Shown in pieces: positions 1 through 8,245 of a stretch of 40,674 nucleotides of DNA. The notes under the pieces were generated by a model that saw only the letters and a program-made list of their open reading frames with translations, did no database searches and was not told where the DNA came from. The DNA comes from Flavobacteriaceae bacterium. Lineage in GTDB: Bacteria > Bacteroidota > Bacteroidia > Flavobacteriales > Flavobacteriaceae. Both the position numbers and the translations under genes were made by a program. Numbering within the stretch: position 1 is the stretch's first letter; each line of letters opens with the position of its first letter. The stretch lies in NCBI GenBank assembly GCA_009827225.1, contig WUAI01000030.1:1-40674 (forward strand). The letters run 5' to 3'.

Positions 1-122
1 TAGACCTGAGCGATATGATTCAGGAGAAAACTATAGATGTGGCCAACTTAGCCTCCGGTGTGTATGTAGTACACATCCTGGGTGAAAAGGCCAGCACGGT
101 TAAGAGACTCATTAAAGAGTAA
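1..122 (+). CDS. C-terminal fragment of a T9SS-secreted protein (sorting domain)
   Basis: Only the last 39 codons are present, read in the frame that starts at base 3 and ends in TAA at 120-122. The residues ASGVYVVHI followed by a short basic end (TVKRLIKE) are the typical final strands of the Por/T9SS type A C-terminal sorting domain. This domain directs proteins across the outer membrane of Bacteroidota and is cleaved or anchored there. The functional part of the protein lies outside the window, so its activity cannot be told. The gene ends just before a strong bidirectional terminator. Confidence 0.8.
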   Translation, partial: DLSDMIQEKTIDVANLASGVYVVHILGEKASTVKRLIKE

Positions 123-140
123 CTTTAACTAACCAACCAA

Positions 141-172
141 AAAAACCCCCTTCGATTTCGAAGGGGGTTTTT
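141..172. terminator. Bidirectional rho-independent terminator
   Basis: The arms CCCCCTTCG (146-154) and CGAAGGGGG (159-167) enclose an ATTT loop and are flanked by five A on one side and five T on the other. It can serve both the T9SS gene on the plus strand and bTHX on the minus strand, which converge here. Confidence 0.93.
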
Positions 173-178
173 ATTCTA

Positions 179-310
179 TCATTTTTTCTTTTTAGTAGCC
201 TTTTTCGGTTTCGGTGGTTGAGGCTTTTTCTTCTTCTTTTTGGGTCTTCGAGCTCCGGAAGTTCCCATGATAATTTTTCCTCGTTTGGTTTTCTTGTCAC
301 CTTTTCCCAT
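179..310 (-). CDS. Small ribosomal subunit protein bTHX (30S ribosomal protein THX)
   Basis: A 43-codon reading frame runs from ATG at 310-308 to TGA at 181-179. The product starts MGKGDKKTKRGKI, continues with the GTSGARRPK motif and ends in a Lys/Pro-rich tail. This is the pattern of the THX family, short basic peptides that sit in the head of the 30S subunit and are near-universal in Bacteroidota. It is easily missed because a different minus-strand frame (112-300) is longer. It is followed by the shared terminator at 141-172 and preceded by a TAnnTTTG box at 347-354, so it is probably transcribed alone and not from the trp operon. The family assignment is from recognition of the motif pattern and the length is normal. 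Confidence 0.88.
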   Translation of the reverse strand: MGKGDKKTKRGKIIMGTSGARRPKKKKKKPQPPKPKKATKKKK

Positions 311-346
311 AAAACTTATTTTAAATTGTTGGTAGAGATAAAGTTA

Positions 347-354
347 CAAAAATA
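347..354 (-). promoter_or_regulatory. Putative -7 box for bTHX
   Basis: On the minus strand the sequence TATTTTTG matches the Bacteroidota -7 consensus TAnnTTTG and lies 36 bases before the bTHX ATG. No convincing TTTG -33 element is visible at the expected distance, so this is a moderate call. Confidence 0.4.
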
Positions 355-373
355 CTTCGGTTAGCATCGGAAG

Positions 374-1138
374 CTATCCTCGCACGCCTTGTACAAATCC
401 AGGAATACCATTAATGCCTTCTTTACGTAGCATTTTAATAAAAGCACTTCCTATGATGGCTCCTTTCGAATGACGAGTAGCTGCCTGGAACGTTTCGGTG
501 TTACTTATTCCAAAACCTACGATCTGCGGGTTCTTTAAATTCATGGCTGAGATACGATCGAAATAATCGTTTTGTTTCTTATCGAAGCCAGATTTGGCCC
601 CAGTGGTACTGGCACTACTCACCATATAAATAAAGCCATCACTAGCCTCATCAATTTCTCTGATTCTCGCTTCGGAAGTCTGGGGTGTTATCAAAAAAGT
701 GTTTATCAATCCGTACTTTTCAAAAATATCCTGATAATGAGCCTGGTATTCCGCCAGGGGTAAATCGGGAAGAATTAATCCATCGATTCCAATTTCAGCA
801 CATCGCTTACAAAAATCTTCTACGCCATATTGCAACACGGGATTGAAATAACCCATAATGATCAGGGGAATAGCAACCTTTTCACGAATGCATTCCAGTT
901 GTGAAAACAAAGTTTCACTGGTCATACCATTTTTCAGAGCATCGGTAGAGCTTTCCTGAATGGTAGGCCCATCTGCAAGAGGATCGCTAAACGGAAGCCC
1001 AATTTCCACCATATCCACTCCATTGCTTTCCAGTTCAGCAATTATATTCACCGTGTCATTGATTTCCGGAAATCCTGCCGTGAAGTAGATCGACAAGAGT
1101 TTTTTGTCTTCCTGTAACTTACTTTTTATTCGGTTCAT
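374..1138 (-). CDS. trpA: Tryptophan synthase alpha chain
   Basis: TrpA cleaves indole-3-glycerol phosphate to indole and glyceraldehyde 3-phosphate inside the alpha2beta2 tryptophan synthase complex in the cytoplasm. The 254-residue length is normal for the family. The catalytic acids are visible as Glu45 in [11 protein letters not shown] and Asp56 in LADGP, corresponding to Glu49 and Asp60 of the enterobacterial enzyme. It is the last gene of the seven-gene operon. Its ATG overlaps the trpB stop codon by four bases (ATGA), which implies translational coupling and suits a fixed alpha:beta ratio. No strong terminator hairpin is evident in the 63 bases before bTHX, so some read-through into bTHX is possible. 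Confidence 0.98.
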   Translation of the reverse strand: MNRIKSKLQEDKKLLSIYFTAGFPEINDTVNIIAELESNGVDMVEIGLPFSDPLADGPTIQESSTDALKNGMTSETLFSQLECIREKVAIPLIIMGYFNPVLQYGVEDFCKRCAEIGIDGLILPDLPLAEYQAHYQDIFEKYGLINTFLITPQTSEARIREIDEASDGFIYMVSSASTTGAKSGFDKKQNDYFDRISAMNLKNPQIVGFGISNTETFQAATRHSKGAIIGSAFIKMLRKEGINGIPGFVQGVRG

Positions 1139-2316
1139 AAATTGAAATATTCTATATACGTATTTAAATCTTTATCACCACGACCACTTAGATTCACGAC
1201 AACAATGTCATCAGGTTTGAATTTCCGATTTTCAAAAATGGCGAACGCATGACTCGTCTCAATGGCAGGAATAATACCTTCCAGTTTACTGAGTTCCAAT
1301 CCGGCTTTCATCGCATCATCATCTGTGATCGAGATAAATTCCCCTCTACCAGAAGCATATAAATGTGCATGAAGGGGTCCCACACCAGGATAGTCCAAGC
1401 CGGCAGATATTGAATAGGGTTCCGTTATCTGTCCGTCGTGAGTTTGCATCAACAGTGTCTTACTCCCATGAATGATTCCCATTTTACCCAAAACGGAGGT
1501 GGCAGCACTTTCTCCGGTGTCTATACCTTTACCTGCGGCCTCAACGGCAATGATTCCCACTTCAGGTGTATTAAGGAAATGATAGTAGGCTCCTGCTGCA
1601 TTACTTCCTCCCCCAACACAGGCTATCACATAATCCGGATTTTCTTTTCCTTCCAATTGTAGCAACTGACTTTTAATTTCTTCTGAAATAACACTCTGAA
1701 ACCGAGCCACCATATCGGGGTAGGGATGAGGACCTACCACGCTACCTATTATATAATGAGTATCTGTTGGATTGTTGATCCAATCCCGGATAGCCTCGTT
1801 GGTAGCATCTTTCAGAGTTTTACTCCCACTGGTAGCCGGCACCACCGTTGCACCTAGCATCTTCATACGAGCCACATTGGGAGCCTGTCTTTTTATATCT
1901 ACTTCCCCCATGTATACAATACATTCCAGTCCCATCAAGGCACAAACCGTGGCTGTGGCAACACCATGCTGACCGGCACCTGTTTCAGCGATTATTCTTT
2001 TCTTTCCGAGATGTTGAGCCAAAAGAATCTGACCAATGGTGTTATTCACTTTGTGAGCTCCGGTATGACAAAGATCCTCTCTCTTCAGATAGATCTTTGT
2101 TTGGTATTTTTCCGAAAGACGTTTGGCAAAATACAGAGGGGTTGGTCTGCCTACATAAGATTTCAGAAGAGAATCAAACTGATCCTGAAACTCTGAACTG
2201 GCTGTAATTTCCAAATATTGCGTTCGCAGTTCTTCTACATTTGGATATAGCATTTCGGGAATATAGGCACCTCCGAAATCTCCGTAATATCCTTTTTCAT
2301 CTACATTATAATTCAT
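1135..2316 (-). CDS. trpB: Tryptophan synthase beta chain
   Basis: TrpB is the PLP enzyme that condenses indole, channelled from TrpA, with serine to give tryptophan. The product has 393 residues, the usual length of the TrpB1 type. The PLP lysine is Lys89 in the GAHKVNN motif, and the phosphate-binding glycine loop GGGSNAAG is present in the C-terminal half. The start chosen ([21 protein letters not shown]) aligns with family N-termini and overlaps the end of trpF by 11 bases. The gene is followed by trpA with a four-base overlap. Confidence 0.98.
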   Translation of the reverse strand: MNYNVDEKGYYGDFGGAYIPEMLYPNVEELRTQYLEITASSEFQDQFDSLLKSYVGRPTPLYFAKRLSEKYQTKIYLKREDLCHTGAHKVNNTIGQILLAQHLGKKRIIAETGAGQHGVATATVCALMGLECIVYMGEVDIKRQAPNVARMKMLGATVVPATSGSKTLKDATNEAIRDWINNPTDTHYIIGSVVGPHPYPDMVARFQSVISEEIKSQLLQLEGKENPDYVIACVGGGSNAAGAYYHFLNTPEVGIIAVEAAGKGIDTGESAATSVLGKMGIIHGSKTLLMQTHDGQITEPYSISAGLDYPGVGPLHAHLYASGRGEFISITDDDAMKAGLELSKLEGIIPAIETSHAFAIFENRKFKPDDIVVVNLSGRGDKDLNTYIEYFNL

Positions 2317-2917
2317 CGATAAATTGTTTTAATTCATTTATTCGTTTTAGGCCGGGTTTTTCTTCGAATCTACTGTTCACGTCTATCACCTCTACGGGCA
2401 AGGTTGTTTCAAACAGTTCCTTCAACCGGGGTAATTCTTCCAAACCAATTCCACCGCTCAAAACAATGGATTTTTTACTGGGATAATCATTCAATAGGGA
2501 CCAGTCGAAGGTATATCCATTACCCCCTTTGTTTTTCCCCTGTGTATCGAACAAAAACCGATCGACAACATTTTCATAGGATTGAAGTACTGAAAAGTCG
2601 AAAGTGTCTCTTACACCAAAAACTTTCCAAATCTCCAATAAGGTCGAATTCTTCAAATCCTGACAATAATCTGCAGTTTCATCTCCATGTAATTGGAGCA
2701 CGTCCAGGCTATGGGTACGCGCCATTTCAGCAATAAAAGAAGGATCCGCATTCACAAAAACACCAACTCGCTTTATATCCGGTGAAATATCCGGAATGCT
2801 GCCGGTGAAGTTCCTGGGGCTCTTTTCATAGAAAATAAACCCTAGATAATCCGGTTGTAAAGAGGCCACTTCCTTCACATTCCATTTCATTCCGCATATT
2901 TTTAGCTGCACCTTCAT
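2306..2917 (-). CDS. trpF: Phosphoribosylanthranilate isomerase
   Basis: TrpF performs the Amadori rearrangement of phosphoribosylanthranilate to CdRP, the fourth dedicated step of tryptophan synthesis. The recommended start is the ATG at 2917 giving [11 protein letters not shown], because family members begin with this beta strand and its catalytic cysteine (Cys8). An upstream ATG at 2950 would add 11 residues and lies well inside trpC. With the chosen start the gene begins one base after the trpC stop codon. The product has 203 residues, a normal TIM-barrel isomerase length. The conserved [12 protein letters not shown] loop carries the catalytic aspartate. Confidence 0.95.
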   Translation of the reverse strand: MKVQLKICGMKWNVKEVASLQPDYLGFIFYEKSPRNFTGSIPDISPDIKRVGVFVNADPSFIAEMARTHSLDVLQLHGDETADYCQDLKNSTLLEIWKVFGVRDTFDFSVLQSYENVVDRFLFDTQGKNKGGNGYTFDWSLLNDYPSKKSIVLSGGIGLEELPRLKELFETTLPVEVIDVNSRFEEKPGLKRINELKQFIDEL

Positions 2918-2918
2918 C

Positions 2919-3698
2919 TTAGATTTTTTGAATAAATGTTCGGGCGGCATCTGCCGGATTTTCTGACCTCATAAAGTTTTCACCTATCAGGAAACCCTGG
3001 TAGCCATATTTCTGAAGTTCTTTAATAGTGTCTACAGCGCTGATACCACTTTCGGAGATCTTCACAATATCATCGGGGATATGTTCGGAAAGTGATTTGC
3101 TCACTTCAGTAGAGACTTCAAATGTCTTCAGATTACGGTTGTTCACCCCAATCATATCCACTTCGGGGATCATCGATTTTTGAAGTTCTTCCATATTATG
3201 TACCTCCAGTAACACTTCGAGCCCTAGGGTTTTAGCCTGGCTGGCGAATTCAGTTAACTCATCGGCGTCTAGACAGGCAGCGATCAATAAGATCGCATCT
3301 CCTCCAAAAGCTTTCGCCTCGAAGATTTGGTAAGGATCCACAATAAACTCTTTTCTCAACAAGGGCAGGGAAGTGGTATGTCTTGCCAGTAACAGATCGT
3401 CTAACGAACCCCCAAAAAACTTAGTATCGGTAAGTACCGATATGGCACTGGCTCCTGCCATTTCATATCCTTTTACAATATCAGGCAATTCAGTAGTATC
3501 GTTGATCACCTTTTTACTGGGTGAACGTCTCTTGTGTTCTGCTATTATGCCAGTTTCGGAATTGGCTATCGATCTTGACATGGACACTGTTTCCCTGCTG
3601 AAATGTTCAAACGACTCCAGCAATGTCACCGGGATTGCTTCTTTCCTGGCGAGCACCTCTTTCCTTTTATAAGCAGTAATTTTTTCCAGGATTGTCAT
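2919..3698 (-). CDS. trpC: Indole-3-glycerol phosphate synthase
   Basis: TrpC closes the indole ring by decarboxylative cyclisation of CdRP to indole-3-glycerol phosphate. The 259-residue TIM barrel shows the signature IIAEHKRRSPSK (Glu54, Lys56, Ser59-Pro60-Ser61) and the later VNNRNL and ISESGI motifs of the active site and phosphate-binding site. It is monofunctional: TrpF is a separate neighbouring gene, unlike the fused enterobacterial enzyme. Its start codon overlaps the trpD stop by four bases (ATGA). Confidence 0.98.
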   Translation of the reverse strand: MTILEKITAYKRKEVLARKEAIPVTLLESFEHFSRETVSMSRSIANSETGIIAEHKRRSPSKKVINDTTELPDIVKGYEMAGASAISVLTDTKFFGGSLDDLLLARHTTSLPLLRKEFIVDPYQIFEAKAFGGDAILLIAACLDADELTEFASQAKTLGLEVLLEVHNMEELQKSMIPEVDMIGVNNRNLKTFEVSTEVSKSLSEHIPDDIVKISESGISAVDTIKELQKYGYQGFLIGENFMRSENPADAARTFIQKI

Positions 3699-4690
3699 GA
3701 GGCCGAAAGTGTTTGTAATTGTTTCAATGTTTGTAGCGCTTTACCTGATAGAAGCGATTCCTTTGCCATATCGAATCCCTCCAGAATACTCTTACCTTCC
3801 ACAGTAGCAATGGCGAGTCCTGCGTTGGCACAAACCACATTGTTCTGTGCCTCGGTCCCGTTTCCATTCAGTATACTGGTAAAAATTGCTGCCGATTCCT
3901 CTATCGTTTCGCCACCGAAAATTTCAGATTCCTGGATGGGGTTAAGATTGAAATCCGAAGGAGTTAAAAGTTGTTCCGAATGATTTGAGATCATCTTTAC
4001 ATCGCCGGTGAGGGAAACTTCATCGTAACCGTCCATGGCATGCAATACTGTAAAATTTTTGGTGCCTTTTTGATACAAGTAACCATACATCCTGGCCAGT
4101 TCCAGGCTAAATACACCTACCAATTGATTCTTTGGAAAGGCGGGATTCACCATTGGCCCTAACATATTAAAGAAGGTTTTTACTCCCAGTTCTCTTCGGA
4201 TGGGAGCCACATTTTTCATAGCCGGGTGGAATAAAGGTGCGTGCAGGATACAAATACCTGCTTCGTCCAGACATCTTTTCAAAAAATCAGTATTGTTACT
4301 AAATTTTATGCCTAATTGCTCCATCACATTACTACTACCACTAATGGAAGAGACCCCGTAATTTCCGTGTTTGGTTACTTTAACTCCAGCCCCCGCAGTC
4401 ACGAAAGATGCTAACGTAGAAATGTTGAAAGTGTTCTTCCCATCCCCTCCTGTTCCACATAGGTCGATAGTATTGTAGTCCTCCACATTCAATTGAATAC
4501 AAAGGTCCAACAAGGCATCGCGAAAACCCTCCAATTCTTCGAGTCCGATGCTACGCATCATATACACTGTGATGAAGGCAGCGATCTGACTTGGATTGTA
4601 ATTTCCTTCGGAAATGGATACCAGCACATTTCTCGCCTCTTCTTTGGAAAGCTGTTCATGATTGATCAATCTATTCAAAATTTCCTTCAT
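3695..4690 (-). CDS. trpD: Anthranilate phosphoribosyltransferase
   Basis: TrpD transfers phosphoribose from PRPP to anthranilate. The 331-residue product carries the hallmark glycine-rich CGTGGDGKNTFNIST loop at about residues 78-92, which binds PRPP, and the KHGNYGVSS segment that follows. It is a stand-alone enzyme, not fused to the TrpG amidotransferase. It starts one base downstream of the trpG stop codon and overlaps trpC by four bases, so it is embedded in a tightly coupled operon. Confidence 0.98.
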   Translation of the reverse strand: MKEILNRLINHEQLSKEEARNVLVSISEGNYNPSQIAAFITVYMMRSIGLEELEGFRDALLDLCIQLNVEDYNTIDLCGTGGDGKNTFNISTLASFVTAGAGVKVTKHGNYGVSSISGSSNVMEQLGIKFSNNTDFLKRCLDEAGICILHAPLFHPAMKNVAPIRRELGVKTFFNMLGPMVNPAFPKNQLVGVFSLELARMYGYLYQKGTKNFTVLHAMDGYDEVSLTGDVKMISNHSEQLLTPSDFNLNPIQESEIFGGETIEESAAIFTSILNGNGTEAQNNVVCANAGLAIATVEGKSILEGFDMAKESLLSGKALQTLKQLQTLSAS

Positions 4691-4691
4691 A

Positions 4692-5258
4692 CTACATGTT
4701 TATCCAGTTCTTAATCATTGTTTTGCCTTGGGGAGTGAGCACGCTTTCAGGGTGAAATTGTACTGCACGTATATCATATTCTCGATGTCGTAAAGACATA
4801 ATCTGACCGTTCTCATCCTCGGAGGTAATCTCCAATTCATTCGGGAAAGTGTCTCGATCCACCACCCAGGAATGATAACGTCCTACTTCAATTTGCGTAT
4901 CCAAACCATTAAATAATGGTTCGTCCTCTACCACAATCGTAGTTCGGGTGGCAACACCATGAAATACCTCTTTCAAATTGATAATGGAACCACCAAATAC
5001 TTCTCCAATCGCCTGTTGGCCAAGACAAACGCCAAGCATGGGAACTTTCCCTGCATATTGTTTAATCACTGCTTTAAGCAGACCTGCTTCATCCGGTATT
5101 CCGGGCCCGGGAGATAATAGAATCTTATCATATTTCCCGGCTTCTTCGAGTTCGAACTGATCGTTTCTTTTCACTGTCACTTCACAATCCAGTTCCTCCA
5201 GGTAGTGTACAAGATTGTACACAAAGCTATCGTAGTTATCAATCACTAATATCTTCAT
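4692..5258 (-). CDS. trpG: Anthranilate synthase component II (glutamine amidotransferase)
   Basis: TrpG hydrolyses glutamine and delivers ammonia to TrpE for anthranilate synthesis. The 188-residue class I amidotransferase shows the catalytic triad clearly: Cys78 in GVCLGQQAIGE, and His169 and Glu171 in VQFHPESV. Because it lies next to trpE with one base between them, a dedicated role in tryptophan synthesis is likely. The protein could also serve p-aminobenzoate synthesis, as happens in some bacteria with a single trpG/pabA; that cannot be judged from this window. Confidence 0.96.
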   Translation of the reverse strand: MKILVIDNYDSFVYNLVHYLEELDCEVTVKRNDQFELEEAGKYDKILLSPGPGIPDEAGLLKAVIKQYAGKVPMLGVCLGQQAIGEVFGGSIINLKEVFHGVATRTTIVVEDEPLFNGLDTQIEVGRYHSWVVDRDTFPNELEITSEDENGQIMSLRHREYDIRAVQFHPESVLTPQGKTMIKNWINM

Positions 5259-5259
5259 C

Positions 5260-6657
5260 CTAAATATTTTCAGCTATTTCCAGAGCCTTGGTGAGGGCAC
5301 CTAGTTTGTTATATACTTCCTGTAATTCGTTTTCAGGATTGCTTTCAGAAACAATACCAGCTCCTGCCTGGTAGTGCAACTCATGATTTTTACTCACAAA
5401 AGACCTTATGATAATCGCATGATTGAAATTTCCCTTGAAGTCCATAAAGCCGATGGCACCTCCGTAGAAATCTCTATTCACGTTCTCGTAATCTTCCAGC
5501 AACTGCATGGCACGGTGTTTCGGTGCGCCGCTTAACGTTCCCGCAGGGAAGGTGTCCGCAACAATTTGCAAAGTTGAGGTATCTTCATTCTTCTGAGCGG
5601 TCACTTTACTTACCAAATGGATTACATGACTAAAAAATTGTACTTCCCTGAAAGTGTCAACCTTTACGTGATGACCATGACGGGATAAGTCGTTTCTTGC
5701 CAGATCTACCAACATAACGTGTTCGCTGTTTTCTTTATCATCTTCGGAAAGTTGACGCGCCAGAAGCGCATCCTGTTCGTCGTTTCCGGTTCTTTTAAAG
5801 GTGCCGGCAATGGGATGAATTTCTGCGATATTATCCTGAACCACCAGTTGGGCCTCCGGCGAGCTACCAAATATTTTAAAGTTTCCGTAGTCGAAATAAA
5901 ACAGGTAAGGAGATGGGTTCACACTTCGAAGAGCACGATATACGTTAAACTCATCGCCTTTGAAGGCCTGAGAAAACCGTTTGCTTGGAACTATTTGAAA
6001 AACATCACCTCGAGCACAATGTTCTTTGCATTTTGATACGAGCTCCTTGAATTCCTCATCCTTCAGATTGGTTTGCACGTCTCCTTGCCTTTGGAATGGA
6101 AATTCTGCAAAGCTCTTGGTATTCAAGTAAGATTCCAGTTGGTCCAGGTTACTTTCGGATTCAAAACAATGTGCAAACAGATAGGCTTCGTTATTGAAAT
6201 GATTGATGGCAACGATGTTCTGATAAACTGCGTAATAAAGATCCGGAATGCCGAGGTTTCCCTCTTTCTTCTCTATGGAAATATCTTCAAAATAACGTAC
6301 GGCATCATAGGCCATGTAGCCGAAAATTCCGTTTTGGATGAATTTGAATTCACTGTCGTCGCAATCAAAACTTGCCGCAAATCCCTCGAGCAATTGTGGT
6401 AGATTCGATTCCGAATTGATTGAAAAAGAGGAGGTGGTACCATCCGGAAACTGCTGAGTAACCGTTTCATTTTCAACTTTGATAAAAGCAATAGGATTGG
6501 AACAGATATAACTAAAACTATTATCGTTTGCATGATAATCGCTACTCTCCAGCAACAGGCTGTTTGGAAATTTATCCCGTAACCTCAGATATACTGAAAC
6601 CGGTGTTAGTGTATCGGCCAGCAGTTTTTTATAAGTCGTCTTTAATGTATATTTCAT
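5260..6657 (-). CDS. trpE: Anthranilate synthase component I
   Basis: TrpE converts chorismate to anthranilate with ammonia from TrpG. The start is placed at the ATG at 6657 (MKYTLKTTYKK), giving 465 residues. An ATG 18 bases upstream is possible but lies close to the attenuator. The N-terminal LLES motif, where tryptophan binds for feedback inhibition in other TrpE proteins, is present in SLLLESSDY. The C-terminal chorismate-binding domain shows GSSPEA, PIAGTFKRTG, MLVDLARNDL and FPAGTLSGAPK. It is the first structural gene of the operon and lies 17 bases downstream of the attenuator T-run. Control by both feedback inhibition and attenuation is therefore likely. Confidence 0.97.
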   Translation of the reverse strand: MKYTLKTTYKKLLADTLTPVSVYLRLRDKFPNSLLLESSDYHANDNSFSYICSNPIAFIKVENETVTQQFPDGTTSSFSINSESNLPQLLEGFAASFDCDDSEFKFIQNGIFGYMAYDAVRYFEDISIEKKEGNLGIPDLYYAVYQNIVAINHFNNEAYLFAHCFESESNLDQLESYLNTKSFAEFPFQRQGDVQTNLKDEEFKELVSKCKEHCARGDVFQIVPSKRFSQAFKGDEFNVYRALRSVNPSPYLFYFDYGNFKIFGSSPEAQLVVQDNIAEIHPIAGTFKRTGNDEQDALLARQLSEDDKENSEHVMLVDLARNDLSRHGHHVKVDTFREVQFFSHVIHLVSKVTAQKNEDTSTLQIVADTFPAGTLSGAPKHRAMQLLEDYENVNRDFYGGAIGFMDFKGNFNHAIIIRSFVSKNHELHYQAGAGIVSESNPENELQEVYNKLGALTKALEIAENI

Positions 6658-6673
6658 AGTAATTATTACTATC

Positions 6674-6700
6674 AAAAAAAGCCTGTCGCGAAAGACAGGC
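6674..6700 (-). terminator. trp attenuator (intrinsic terminator in the leader)
   Basis: On the minus strand GCCTGTC (6694-6700), a TTTCGC loop and GACAGGC (6681-6687) are followed by seven T (6674-6680), just before trpE. The loop-side sequence TCTTTCG can pair with CGAAAGA in the leader peptide gene (6742-6748). That pairing would break the terminator hairpin, so a seven-base-pair antiterminator is plausible when ribosomes stall upstream. Confidence 0.88.
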
Positions 6701-6727
6701 TTTTGTATATGATCAATACAAGGGGGT

Positions 6728-6790
6728 CTAATTCACGACGTTCTTTCGTAAATGATTCCACCACCAAGTATGTACGTTATTTCTTTTCAT
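6728..6790 (-). CDS. trpL: trp operon leader peptide
   Basis: This 20-codon reading frame runs from ATG at 6790-6788 to TAG at 6730-6728 on the minus strand. It carries three consecutive TGG tryptophan codons (residues 9-11, bases 6758-6766) in a peptide beginning MKRNNVHTWWW. Three Trp codons in 20, placed between a canonical promoter and a terminator hairpin ahead of trpE, are the classical design of ribosome-mediated attenuation. When charged tRNA-Trp is scarce the ribosome should stall at 6758-6766. That would leave the segment at 6742-6748 free to pair with the terminator loop and allow trpE transcription. A cis-regulatory RNA class upstream of trp genes in this phylum has been described under the name Bacteroid-trp; whether this leader belongs to it needs a covariance-model search. 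Confidence 0.88.
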   Translation of the reverse strand: MKRNNVHTWWWNHLRKNVVN

Positions 6791-6797
6791 TGAAGGT

Positions 6798-6828
6798 CAA
6801 ATATAGAAATGATATATTTAATATCAAA
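6798..6828 (-). promoter_or_regulatory. trp operon promoter (TTTG-N19-TATATTTG)
   Basis: On the minus strand TTTG (6825-6828) and TATATTTG (6798-6805) are separated by exactly 19 bases, a perfect match to the Bacteroidota housekeeping promoter. Transcription should begin about five to seven bases after the -7 box, at roughly 6791-6793. The trpL ATG at 6790 would then have almost no 5' untranslated region. Confidence 0.88.
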
Positions 6829-6889
6829 CCATTTTAAGTTGAAAAAGTCCAAAAGTAAGCTTTGGCATAGTTTTTACTATTAACTGGTT

Positions 6890-8242
6890 ATGAAAATCGA
6901 ACATGTATACCATCTTTACCGAAGAGCCGGCTTTGGAATTTTACCCGAGGACGCCAGCTTATTGGAAGAAAAATCCAGAGAAGAGGTGGTGCGGGAGTTG
7001 TTCCGTCAATCGAGGAATATTTCCCCGCTTGCGATCGATTTGAGTCCGTTCGATGAATTTTTTGAGCGCAATCCTAACGCCACTTACAAGCAATTCAAAC
7101 CCGTTTTTGAGAAAAACAAGGAACTCAGAATTCCTTTGAATAGGGCCTGGATGGAACGAATTTGTAATCCGAAAGAGCCCTTGCGAGAGCGAATGACCCT
7201 GTTTTGGGCGAATATATTTGTATGTCAGGATCAAGTAGTTCCTTATGCTCAGCAATTCAACAATACCCTGCGGAAACATGCCTTGGGTAATTTCAAGGAC
7301 CTGGTGAAAGCAATATCGCGAGAACCTGCGATGATCCGTTATTTAAATACCAATCGAAACAAGAAAGACCACCCAAATGAAAACTTTGCCAGGGAACTCA
7401 TGGAATTATTCACCCTGGGTACCGGAAACTATTCAGAAGAAGACATAAAGGAATCGGCCCGGGCGTTTACCGGATATTCTCATTTTCCAAATGGAACGTT
7501 CCGTTTCCTGCGGCGTAACCACGATTTCGGAATCAAAGAGTTCTTTGGGTTTAAAGGTAATCTATCTGGTGACGATGTGATCAATATCATTACCAACGAG
7601 AAGCAATGCGCCCAATATATTTGTAGCAGGATCTATCGGTATTTTGTGAATGAAGAGATTGATCCGCTTGCGATAGATCAAATGGTAGCGACCTTTTACC
7701 CTAGATATGAAATTTCGGATCTAATGACTTTCATGTTGAAAAGTGATTGGTTTTATGCGGATGGAAATCGTGGAAATAAATTGAAATCTCCCATGGATCT
7801 TATGTCTTCAATTTATAAGGCTGTTCCTTTTCAATTTACAGGAGAGAAAGAACATATATTCATTCAACGACTTTTAGGACAAGTACTTTTTAATCCACCT
7901 AATGTGGCGGGCTGGAAAGGAGGGAAGTCCTGGATTGATACCAATACCATTTTGGCCCGGCTGAAGCTACCTTCAATATTGTTCGGAAAAGGACGAGTTC
8001 CATATAACGGGATCTCGGCCATGCAGAACCGACCAGCCTTTGGCCATAAGATCAAAGTAGCGGCAAATTGGTCTTATTTTGACAAGCACTATGGTGATCT
8101 TAATGCGGAAGATATTACGGCAGCCCTTCTTTCCGAAGAAAACAGTTCGGCAATTACCAATTTGAGTCAGCGATTGGATGGCATGGAAAGACAAGACTTT
8201 TGCATTCAACTGATGTCAACCCCGGAATTCCAATTAACCTAA
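6890..8242 (+). CDS. DUF1800 family protein
   Basis: The 450-residue product matches the DUF1800 family. The start MKIEHVYHLYRRAGFGILPED resembles the usual LLRRAGFG opening. The middle has ANIFVCQD and NENFARELMELFTLGTGNYSEEDIKESARAFTGY-type motifs (here quoted in parts), and the C-terminal part has the conserved FNPPNVAGWKGGKSWI. The biochemical function of the family is unknown. It is nearly always encoded next to a DUF1501 protein, as here, and the pair is thought to act in the cell envelope. No signal peptide is evident, so it may be cytoplasmic or exported in complex with its Tat-dependent partner. The downstream gene starts within a few bases of its stop codon. Confidence 0.93.
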   Translation: MKIEHVYHLYRRAGFGILPEDASLLEEKSREEVVRELFRQSRNISPLAIDLSPFDEFFERNPNATYKQFKPVFEKNKELRIPLNRAWMERICNPKEPLRERMTLFWANIFVCQDQVVPYAQQFNNTLRKHALGNFKDLVKAISREPAMIRYLNTNRNKKDHPNENFARELMELFTLGTGNYSEEDIKESARAFTGYSHFPNGTFRFLRRNHDFGIKEFFGFKGNLSGDDVINIITNEKQCAQYICSRIYRYFVNEEIDPLAIDQMVATFYPRYEISDLMTFMLKSDWFYADGNRGNKLKSPMDLMSSIYKAVPFQFTGEKEHIFIQRLLGQVLFNPPNVAGWKGGKSWIDTNTILARLKLPSILFGKGRVPYNGISAMQNRPAFGHKIKVAANWSYFDKHYGDLNAEDITAALLSEENSSAITNLSQRLDGMERQDFCIQLMSTPEFQLT

Positions 8243-8245
8243 GTG

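Noticed and set aside
112-300. Minus-strand 62-codon basic frame at the start of the window
   Set aside because: It runs through the terminator and overlaps bTHX in another frame. Its residues match no family.
1438-6402. Several plus-strand frames of 60-126 codons within the trp operon
   Set aside because: All are opposite to well-recognised trp genes, have no domain resemblance and no promoter or terminator of their own.
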